41,583 nt of DNA from the IMG/VR virus record IMGVR_UViG_3300032323_000253, positions 1 through 41,583 of that record; one strand, 5' to 3'. Positions within the stretch are counted from its first letter, which is position 1. Every line of letters starts with the position of its first letter. The position numbers were made by a program, and so were the translations under genes. This stretch comes from a virus. Under the pieces are notes generated by a model, which was not told the DNA's origin, made no database searches, and worked only from the letters and a program-made list of their open reading frames with translations. Shown in pieces: positions 35,509 to 41,583 of this stretch.

Positions 35509-37062
35509 ATGGCATTATCAAAGATTAATTCCAATTCGATTGCCGATGGTGCAATTGTCGTTGCGGACATAGCAGATGGTTCAGTAACTTCTAATAAACT
35601 GGAAGCAAATATTGCCATTACTGGTAATCTCACAGTAGATTCTACGACACTCACAGTAGATTCTGTAAACAATAGAGTAGGTGTAGGAACAGAAGCTCCA
35701 GGAGTTGAGTTAGATGTTATTGGTTCAGGAACTAGAACAATTAGGGCATGGTCTACAGATACTTCAGGTATTAATATTGGTCGTGTTTGTGCTAGTTTTG
35801 GTACAGGAGCATCAACATCTTTGGAGATGCGGGCAGGTAGTGGTTACACATATCTACTTAGCACAGGAGCTTCTGACCTATTACTGTTTGGTGTAGGCAA
35901 TAATGAACGTATGCGTATCACCTCGACTGGTCTTGTTGGTATTGGAACAACTTCACCAACCACAACACTAGATGTTAACGGTACAATTACTGCAACCTCT
36001 GTAAATGCCAATAACACGTTTGGATTCAAGAATAGAATCATTAACGGAGATATGCGAATCGACCAGAGGAATAATGGTGCGAGTGTCAGTGTCACTAACG
36101 GCTTTGCTTTTCCTGTAGACCGCTTTATCGGGGTTACTGCTGCAAGCACCACTGTGGCTTTTCAAAGGTCAACCACTGCACCATCAGGATTTGTAAATTC
36201 ATTATCTTGCACAGTAACTACACCAAAAGTTCTTGCTGCGGCAGATGTAAACAGAATTATTCATCGTATTGAAGGTTTTAATACATCAGATTTTGCTTTT
36301 GGAACTTCTAGCGCTACCCCAATAACCTTATCTTTTTGGGTAAGAAGTAGCGTAACAGGAACATACACTGTTACATTTGTTGGTGGGCAAAGTTATATGG
36401 CCACATACGCTATTAATGCGGCTAATACATGGGAATATAAAACTATAACAATTTCAGGCTCGACTTCTGGTAGCTGGCCAACTGATAACACTACTGGCCT
36501 AGAAATAAATTTTAATTTAGGTGCAGGTACAGATTGGCAAGGCACTGCTGGTTCTTGGATAAACACTACAGCCAGATTTACTGTTTCTGGCGCTGCTAAT
36601 TTTATTGGCACAAACGGAGCTACATTCTTCCTAACAGGCTGTCAAATTGAGAAAGGCCAAACGGCTACGAGTTTCGATGTTTTTCCTTATGGTACTGTGT
36701 TAGCTTTGTGTCAGAGGTATTGTTTTGTTATTAGAGGAAGCAGCGAATACTCAAACGCTTTTTCTAGGTACTTAGGTGTTGGTAACGGAACAAACCAATT
36801 TCTATGGATGCCTCAGTACCCAGTTATGATGAGAACGCCACCAAGTTTGATTACATCAAACTTCACCTCTGGCAATCTTGACTTATATAACTATAGTTCA
36901 AACGCTGGTTTAACTTTTTCATCTGTGAGCCTTGGTGAAGGTGATGTTGTTCATGGACAGGTAACAATTGTTGCAACTTCAGGAGTTTCTGCTGGACAGA
37001 ATTGTTCTTGGAGATGGAATGGCAACAGAGATGCGTATATTGGATTTAACTCGGAGTTATAA
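35509..37062 (+). CDS. Tail fibre with carbohydrate-binding-like C-terminal region (type C)
   Basis: This 517-residue fibre starts MALSKINSNSIADGAIVVADIADGS, a common phage fibre N-terminus. A short shaft has NNRVGVGTEAPG and ERMRITSTGLVGIGTTSP. From about residue 172 (GFKNRIINGDMRIDQRNNG) a long beta domain follows, with SWPTDNTTGLEINF, a GTAGSW turn and FLTGCQIEKGQTATSFDVF. This module occurs widely in phage fibres and resembles jelly-roll carbohydrate-binding domains; it probably contacts host surface glycan. It has neither the C1q nor the YGCRAW cap. The small DYQEYLKW protein follows one base later. Confidence 0.85.
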   Translation: MALSKINSNSIADGAIVVADIADGSVTSNKLEANIAITGNLTVDSTTLTVDSVNNRVGVGTEAPGVELDVIGSGTRTIRAWSTDTSGINIGRVCASFGTGASTSLEMRAGSGYTYLLSTGASDLLLFGVGNNERMRITSTGLVGIGTTSPTTTLDVNGTITATSVNANNTFGFKNRIINGDMRIDQRNNGASVSVTNGFAFPVDRFIGVTAASTTVAFQRSTTAPSGFVNSLSCTVTTPKVLAAADVNRIIHRIEGFNTSDFAFGTSSATPITLSFWVRSSVTGTYTVTFVGGQSYMATYAINAANTWEYKTITISGSTSGSWPTDNTTGLEINFNLGAGTDWQGTAGSWINTTARFTVSGAANFIGTNGATFFLTGCQIEKGQTATSFDVFPYGTVLALCQRYCFVIRGSSEYSNAFSRYLGVGNGTNQFLWMPQYPVMMRTPPSLITSNFTSGNLDLYNYSSNAGLTFSSVSLGEGDVVHGQVTIVATSGVSAGQNCSWRWNGNRDAYIGFNSEL

Positions 37063-37063
37063 A

Positions 37064-37228
37064 ATGGAATATCAACTTGCTGGAAAAGATGAAACTGGAA
37101 GGCAAATTCAAGTTGTTCATTGTTTGACTAATGACACTTGGATTCCATTCGCACCTGATAACACAGACTACCAAGAGTACCTAAAGTGGGTTGAAGAAGG
37201 CAATACTCCACTGCCAGCTGACGAATAA
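37064..37228 (+). CDS. Small fibre-associated protein, DYQEYLKW type
   Basis: This is a 54-residue protein. I chose ATG 37064, one base after the fibre stop with GGAG about seven bases upstream; the longer frame from 36968 lies inside the fibre gene. The C-terminal part, WIPFAPDNTDYQEYLKWVEE then GNTPLPADE, is the IP-x-D-x-x-N-x-DY-x-EYL-x-W motif found at the ends of many phage tail-fibre accessory proteins. It is likely the partner of the type C fibre. Confidence 0.75.
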   Translation: MEYQLAGKDETGRQIQVVHCLTNDTWIPFAPDNTDYQEYLKWVEEGNTPLPADE

Positions 37229-37245
37229 CCAAAAACAAGCATATA

Positions 37246-37253
37246 TATAAATA
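37246..37253 (+). promoter_or_regulatory. Late promoter box TATAAATA
   Basis: Perfect T4 late consensus in the 73-base gap before the 60-residue gene, 48 bases from its ATG. Confidence 0.7.
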
Positions 37254-37301
37254 GACAGTCTGAAGTAACTGATTGATTAATCATTTTTTATAGGAATTAA
37301 C

Positions 37302-37484
37302 ATGAGTGATATTACCCTAAACCTTAAACTTGAAGAAGTAAATGCAGTATTACAAGCTTTAGGTCAACTACCATACGCACAAATCTCTCCATTGGTAGAG
37401 AAAGTTCGTGAACAAGCTGTACCGCAAGTTCAAAAAATTCAAGAAGCTGAAGCAGCTGCACCAGCAGTCGCACCAGCAGCCTAA
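37302..37484 (+). CDS. Small conserved late protein in its own transcription unit
   Basis: This 60-residue protein (MSDITLNLKLEEVNAVLQAL start) has a helical middle, LGQLPYAQISPLVEKVREQA, and a Pro/Ala-rich tail (EAAAPAVAPAA). Small proteins with the LNL-x-x-EEVN-x-x-LQ-LGQLPY pattern are common in phages and have no assigned function. It is flanked by a perfect TATAAATA box and an intrinsic terminator, so it is expressed alone, probably strongly, late in infection. TAGGAATT lies ahead of the ATG as a weak ribosome binding site. No metal or enzyme motif is seen. Confidence 0.8.
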   Translation: MSDITLNLKLEEVNAVLQALGQLPYAQISPLVEKVREQAVPQVQKIQEAEAAAPAVAPAA

Positions 37485-37503
37485 TAGACATTATCTATTA
37501 TAT

Positions 37504-37536
37504 AAAACGCAGGTACTTTACCGTCCTGCGTTTTTT
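37504..37536 (+). terminator. Rho-independent terminator
   Basis: AAAACGCAGG at 37504-37513 pairs with CCTGCGTTTT at 37525-37534 across an 11-base loop, followed by a T-run. It ends the 60-residue gene unit and separates fibre genes from the neck operon. Confidence 0.85.
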
Positions 37537-37549
37537 ACTTTGGTGATAT

Positions 37550-37557
37550 TATAAATA
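37550..37557 (+). promoter_or_regulatory. Late promoter box TATAAATA for neck/packaging operon
   Basis: Perfect T4 late consensus just after the terminator, 23 bases before the gp13 start. It probably drives gp13 through gp17. Confidence 0.75.
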
Positions 37558-37580
37558 AGTAATAACTAAAGGTAAATAAT

Positions 37581-38537
37581 ATGGCTAAACCAACCACCAA
37601 AACCGAATTCAAAGATTATTGCTTACGTAAGTTAGGCCATCCGGTTATAGAAATTAACGTTGCTGATGAACAAGTTGATGACCGTATAGACGAAGCACTA
37701 CAATTCTTCCACGATTACCACTTTGATGGATGTGAGAAGATTTATATGAAACACCAGTTTACGCAAGCTGATATTGACCGCAGGTGGATTTATTGTCCAG
37801 ATGCCGTTTTATTTGTGACTGGTGTTCTACCATTCGATGATTCCAATTCGTCAGTCAATATGTTTGACTTGCGATATCAATTAAGACTGCATGACCTTTA
37901 TGACTTCACATCAGTTTCTTATGTGTCATATGAAGTTACTATGCAGCACATCCGCACATTAAATTTATTGTTCTCTGGTACTCCTCAATTCAGATTCAAC
38001 CGTAAACAAAATAAAGTATTCCTTGACATTGATTGGGAAAGAGATGCAACTGTTGGTGAATATGTCATCGTTGAATGTTACCGTAAATTAGACCCATCAA
38101 ACATCACCTTGACCGGTACGATTACAGGCAATACAACATCAAACACAATCACTGGTTATGGTACAACATTTGACCAAGAATTAATTGAAAACGATTTCAT
38201 TCTTTTAGGTGATGGTCAAGAAGTTCAAATTAGAAAAATTAATTCACCAACTGAAATTATATTGTCGGCTCCACTGAGAACAAATGTGGCAAATACATCA
38301 ATTACTAAACAAGGTGTTACTGATGTTTGGGATGACCGTATGTTGAAGAAGTATGCTACAGCACTCATTAAAAAACAATGGGGTGAGAATCTTAAAAAGT
38401 TTAGTGGTGTTCAAATGCCTGGTGGTGTTACATTAAACGGTAAAGAAATTTGGGATGAAGCAGTAGAAGAAATTTCAAAGATTGAAGAAGATTTATTTAA
38501 CTTCAATAGTTTGCCTAGTGAAATCTTTACTGGATAA
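37581..38537 (+). CDS. 13: Neck protein gp13
   Basis: This 318-residue protein matches T4-like gp13, which with gp14 closes the filled head and joins it to the tail. The N-terminus reads TKTEFKDYCLRKLGHPVIEINVADEQVDDRIDEALQFFHDYH in two successive segments typical of the family. The C-terminal region has DVWDDRMLKKYATALIKKQWGENLKKF and MPGGVTLNGKEIWDEA, also conserved in gp13 of cyanophages. It is the first gene after a terminator and late promoter box and lies two bases before gp14. Confidence 0.93.
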   Translation: MAKPTTKTEFKDYCLRKLGHPVIEINVADEQVDDRIDEALQFFHDYHFDGCEKIYMKHQFTQADIDRRWIYCPDAVLFVTGVLPFDDSNSSVNMFDLRYQLRLHDLYDFTSVSYVSYEVTMQHIRTLNLLFSGTPQFRFNRKQNKVFLDIDWERDATVGEYVIVECYRKLDPSNITLTGTITGNTTSNTITGYGTTFDQELIENDFILLGDGQEVQIRKINSPTEIILSAPLRTNVANTSITKQGVTDVWDDRMLKKYATALIKKQWGENLKKFSGVQMPGGVTLNGKEIWDEAVEEISKIEEDLFNFNSLPSEIFTG

Positions 38538-38539
38538 TA

Positions 38540-39442
38540 ATGCCTACTAATTTTTTCTTTAATAATTTTCCAGCCAATCACATAACAAGTGAGCAATTAC
38601 TTGTAGAAGATTTGGTGATTGAATCCATGAAAATTCATGGCATGGATGTTTTCTATTTGCCAAGAATGTCGCAAGACTCTGTAGACTTTCTTTATGGTGA
38701 GGATCCACTTAAACAGTACCGTAAAGCCTATGCAATTGAAATGTATATGGAAAATGTTACAGGTATGGATGGTGAAGGTGATTTTATTTCTAAATTTGGT
38801 TTAGAGATTAGAGATGAAGTTTCTATGTTGGTATCACGCCGAAGATTTGCCGCAACAGTAGAACAACTAAGACCTAATGAAGGTGATTTAATATACATTC
38901 CATTAGTTCAAAATTTCTTTGAGATTACTTTTGTAGAACATGAAAACGACCAAGCTATGTTTCACACACTAGGTCGTGGTCGTGGTGGTAATGTTTACCT
39001 CTATGCTTTGAAGTTGAAACAGTTTGTATTCTCTAACGAAATTATTGAAACTGGTGTTGATGAAATCGATTTGCAAATTCGTGACCATTATCCAAGAACA
39101 GTTCTTGCTATTGCCAATACCATTTCTGCACCTTGGTCAACTGGTTCATTTACACCAGATGAGATTGTATATCAAGGTTCTTCATTAGCCACCGCAAACG
39201 CACAAGCTATCGTTTACTCGTATCAACCACATTCAGAACTTAGAGTTATTCGTGTTAAAGGTAACTTTGTATCAGGTAATGTTACAGGTAATACAAGTGG
39301 TGCGTTCCGTGGTATCACATCAACAGATGACTTGCGTGAAATGGCGGATCCATTTGAAGAATTATATGACAATAAACAGATAGAAGATGAAGCTTCAGGT
39401 ATTATAGACTGGACTGAATCAAACCCATTTGGTGAACCATGA
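38540..39442 (+). CDS. 14: Neck protein gp14
   Basis: This 300-residue protein is T4-like gp14, partner of gp13 in the neck. Family features are the start FFFNNFPANHITSEQLLVED, the IHGMDVFYLPR segment and the EDPLKQYRKAYAIEMYMENV segment, with DFISKFGLEIRDEVSMLVSRRRF following. The C-terminus has the MADPFEELYDNKQIEDEA stretch and ends in DWTESNPFGEP. It overlaps gp15 by four bases (ATGA). Confidence 0.93.
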   Translation: MPTNFFFNNFPANHITSEQLLVEDLVIESMKIHGMDVFYLPRMSQDSVDFLYGEDPLKQYRKAYAIEMYMENVTGMDGEGDFISKFGLEIRDEVSMLVSRRRFAATVEQLRPNEGDLIYIPLVQNFFEITFVEHENDQAMFHTLGRGRGGNVYLYALKLKQFVFSNEIIETGVDEIDLQIRDHYPRTVLAIANTISAPWSTGSFTPDEIVYQGSSLATANAQAIVYSYQPHSELRVIRVKGNFVSGNVTGNTSGAFRGITSTDDLREMADPFEELYDNKQIEDEASGIIDWTESNPFGEP

Positions 39443-40452
39443 TAACTAATCATTTCTATAATAGAACAATTCGTAAGATAGTAGTTGCCTTTGGTACACT
39501 ATTCAATGAAATCAATTTAATACGATATAATCGAGCAGGTAATGTTGAATTTGAAAGACATAAAGTACCTTTAGTTTATGCTTCAAAAGAAAAATTTATA
39601 ACCCGTGTTACTTCTGACCCTACACTAGTCAAATCAATCGCTACTACTTTGCCTCGCATGAGTTTCGAAATGACAGGCTTAGAATATGATAGTTCTCGCA
39701 AACAGGCATCTTTAACTAAAAACTTTGCTTATAATACAGTAACAGATACTTACAACTCTCAATTTGCACCTATACCTTATAACTTTGATTTTACACTATC
39801 AATCTATGTAAGGAACCAAGAAGATGGCACACAAATACTAGAACAGATATTGCCATTCTTTACACCAGATTTTACCGTAACTGTTGATTTAGTTCCAGCC
39901 ATGGACCAAAAGTATGATATGCCAGTCATACTAAATTCTGTATCACCTGAAATTGATTATGAAGGTGATATGTTAACCACAAGAATGGTTATTTGGACAT
40001 TGAACTTTACAGTTAAAAGTTTTATATTCCCACCTGTTAATGCAAGTGCAGGTATTATTCGTCAAGCCAATACGAGCATCTATATAGAGGATGGCAAGAC
40101 AGATGCACAGAAAATATATGTAGATTTTCCAACAGGTAATGGTGTATACACGACAGGTGAAACAATTACAATTGACAGAGATAATAGAACAGACCCAATT
40201 ACCGGTGAAGTTGTTTACTTTAGTAATAATATCTTAGGTATTTTAATAGTTAAAAATTTAACTGAGGTAGTTCAAGCAAATGATGTGGTGAAAGGTGCCT
40301 ATTCCTTATCTAATTTTAAGGTTAATTCGGTAGATAATGCACCACTTAAAGCGGTAACAATTACAACAACACCAGACCCAATCACTGCTGAACCTGGTGA
40401 TGATTATGGATTTAACGAAACGAAAACATATTGGCCTGATACTTTAATATGA
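39439..40452 (+). CDS. 15: Proximal tail sheath stabiliser gp15
   Basis: This 337-residue protein corresponds to T4 gp15, which caps the tail tube and sheath and binds the neck. Visible family features are HFYNRTIRKIVVAFGTLFNEI at the start, KVPLVYASKEKFITRV, LPRMSFEMTGLEYDSSRK and PYNFDFTLSIYVRNQEDG. The overlap with gp14 and gp16 (ATGA at both ends) fits the T4 order. Length is slightly above the 272 residues of T4 gp15, as in cyanophages. Confidence 0.9.
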   Translation: MITNHFYNRTIRKIVVAFGTLFNEINLIRYNRAGNVEFERHKVPLVYASKEKFITRVTSDPTLVKSIATTLPRMSFEMTGLEYDSSRKQASLTKNFAYNTVTDTYNSQFAPIPYNFDFTLSIYVRNQEDGTQILEQILPFFTPDFTVTVDLVPAMDQKYDMPVILNSVSPEIDYEGDMLTTRMVIWTLNFTVKSFIFPPVNASAGIIRQANTSIYIEDGKTDAQKIYVDFPTGNGVYTTGETITIDRDNRTDPITGEVVYFSNNILGILIVKNLTEVVQANDVVKGAYSLSNFKVNSVDNAPLKAVTITTTPDPITAEPGDDYGFNETKTYWPDTLI

Positions 40453-40853
40453 AAAAATTGAATGATAATCTCTCTGAGATTTTTGATGTAGAACCGATGC
40501 AATTAGTAGAAGCACCAAAATCACAAATAGTTCCTGTAGATGAAACTAATTCTACGGTAACTAATGATTTTGAAGAAGCAAGAAAAAATACCAAGTCTTT
40601 AATACAGAAGGCTGATACTGCTTTAGATAATCTATTGATGGTTGCCAATCAATCAGAACATCCAAGAGCATACGAAGTAGCAGCTAACCTAATTAAAACA
40701 TTAGGTGATTTGAATAAAGATTTATTGGAGTTACAGAAACGCAAAATGGATTTAACTGGTGAGAAGAAAGATGCCGGTAAAACTGTCATTGATAAAGCTG
40801 TTTTTGTAGGTAACACTTCAGAACTATTAAAAATGATTAAGGAAAAGAAATAA
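40449..40853 (+). CDS. 16: Small terminase subunit gp16
   Basis: This 134-residue protein is assigned as the small terminase subunit from position and sequence. The core is helical: FEEARKNTKSLIQKADTALDNLL, then ANQSEHPRAYEVAANLIKTLGDLNKDLLELQKRK, the coiled-coil oligomerisation region of T4-like gp16. The SEHPRAYEV segment is characteristic. It regulates the large subunit and binds DNA in packaging. In T4 the gene for the large subunit follows directly; here a Dps-like gene is inserted. Confidence 0.88.
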   Translation: MKKLNDNLSEIFDVEPMQLVEAPKSQIVPVDETNSTVTNDFEEARKNTKSLIQKADTALDNLLMVANQSEHPRAYEVAANLIKTLGDLNKDLLELQKRKMDLTGEKKDAGKTVIDKAVFVGNTSELLKMIKEKK

Positions 40854-41287
40854 TGGAAACATTAATTGACATTATGAAAAAAGTTTTGGCTGATGCCTAT
40901 GCCTTTCAATTAAAAGCAAATTACTATCATTGGAATGTTGAAGGTCCAGACTTTGCACAACACCATGAATTTTTAGGTAATCTTTATCAGGAAGTATTTG
41001 AAGCAACAGATGCCATCGCAGAACAAATTAGAGCATTAGATTCTTACGCACCTGGCTCATTTACAAGATTTTTAGAGATTACTAATATTGAATGTGAAAC
41101 TACTGTGCCTGTGGCTTTAGAGATGATTAAACGATTGTCTGCTGATAATGAAAAAGTATTGGCAACACTAAACATTGCTTTCAAATTAGCTAATGAATTA
41201 GATAAACAAGGCCTTGCAGATTATTTGGCAGGTCGCATAGACACACACAACAAACACGGTTGGATGCTTCGTAGTATTGCTAAGTAA
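40853..41287 (+). CDS. Dps/ferritin-like protein
   Basis: This 144-residue protein has the Dps core: KANYYHWNVEGPDFAQHHEF, then EATDAIAEQIRALDSYAPGS. Dps proteins bind DNA and oxidise and store iron at sites formed between subunits. By comparison with Dps, candidate ferroxidase ligands are H26, H38, D53 and E57; the Asp four residues after the second His is Gly42 here, so iron oxidation may be altered. A C-terminal THNKHGWMLRSIAK helix fits the family. It starts on the last base of gp16 and ends five bases before gp17, so it is made with packaging proteins, in an uncommon place for such a gene. Confidence 0.88.
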   Translation: METLIDIMKKVLADAYAFQLKANYYHWNVEGPDFAQHHEFLGNLYQEVFEATDAIAEQIRALDSYAPGSFTRFLEITNIECETTVPVALEMIKRLSADNEKVLATLNIAFKLANELDKQGLADYLAGRIDTHNKHGWMLRSIAK

Positions 41288-41292
41288 ATATA

Positions 41293-41583
41293 ATGAGTGA
41301 TTATGGTTATTTGGGTAACCCACACTTAAAGAAGGCAGGTGTTGAGTTACATTATACTGAAGAACAAATTGTTGAGTTAGCAAAGTGTTCGGAAGACCCA
41401 ATTTATTTTATTGACAATTATTGTATGATTGTTACACTTGACCACGGTATACAACCGTTCAAGTTATACGATTGTCAAAAGAAAAAAATTAAATTAATAC
41501 ACGATAACCGTAAGGTTATTTTGATGGAAGGCCGTCAGCAAGGTAAAACAACATCAGCTGCGGCCTATATTCTTTGGTACACA
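41293..41583 (+). CDS. 17: Large terminase subunit gp17, N-terminal part (cut by window end)
   Basis: The first 97 codons of the packaging motor ATPase are present; no stop is reached. The sequence begins MSDYGYLGNPHLKKAG and includes PFKLYDCQKKKIKLIHDNRK, the Q-motif-like region, followed by the Walker A loop EGRQQGKTT with K85 and T86. This order is standard for T4-like gp17, which translocates DNA into the prohead and cuts it. The remaining ATPase and nuclease domains lie beyond the window. The ATG follows the Dps-like gene by five bases. Confidence 0.93.
   Translation, partial: MSDYGYLGNPHLKKAGVELHYTEEQIVELAKCSEDPIYFIDNYCMIVTLDHGIQPFKLYDCQKKKIKLIHDNRKVILMEGRQQGKTTSAAAYILWYT

Noticed and set aside
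1-41583. Bacterial biosynthetic island or prophage junction as explanation for the radical SAM genes
   Set aside because: Base composition and gene overlap style look the same as in the flanking phage genes by eye, and there is no integrase, tRNA, direct-repeat attachment site or insertion sequence. The cluster reads as part of the phage.

Overview
The window is part of the late, structural region of an AT-rich T4-like myovirus of the cyanophage/pelagiphage type, probably from an aquatic bacterium. The evidence is the order of recognisable genes: a DUF4815 baseplate protein at the left edge, then fibre genes, then neck gp13 and gp14, tail sheath stabiliser gp15, small terminase gp16 and the start of large terminase gp17 at the right edge. 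This matches T4 order 10-11-12-wac-13-14-15-16-17, with about 31 kb of fibre and accessory genes in the place of 11-12-wac. All genes are on the + strand. I see no tRNA, insertion sequence, CRISPR array or attachment site. No gene-free stretch is longer than about 100 bases.

Layout. (1) 2-8830: DUF4815 baseplate protein, a small coiled-coil protein and a heptad-repeat fibre. (2) 8827-19373: a compact cluster of 15 genes with overlapping or abutting ends. It encodes five radical SAM proteins (three with clear SPASM Cys patterns), one JmjC/cupin-type and three LWPT-type 2-oxoglutarate/Fe(II) oxygenase-like proteins, a possible GNAT-like protein, three proteins I do not recognise, and a 190-residue protein whose C-terminus is three CHxS repeats followed by RGRR. 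This is the most interesting part of the window: it looks like a phage-borne peptide or protein modification pathway of RiPP type, placed between fibre genes. (3) 19378-26568: an S74-capped fibre, two small structural proteins and a 1765-residue fibre built of heptad repeats. (4) 26600-37228: a series of fibres (beta-repeat type, two C1q-capped, one carbohydrate-binding-like), most followed by a small partner protein whose type follows the fibre type. (5) 37302-37484: a lone 60-residue gene with its own promoter and terminator. (6) 37581-41583: the neck, tail-completion and packaging operon, with a Dps-like gene between the two terminase genes.

Regulation. NATAAATA late-promoter-like boxes lie 22, 22, 22, 26, 48 and 23 bases before the starts at 26600, 29783, 31533, 35509, 37302 and 37581. 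The only convincing intrinsic terminator is at 37504-37536. The modification cluster has no intergenic space for promoters, so it is probably translated from the same late message as the fibre genes. This suggests that its products act on virion proteins while tails are assembled. That function is inferred from gene content and position; no substrate is proven by the sequence.
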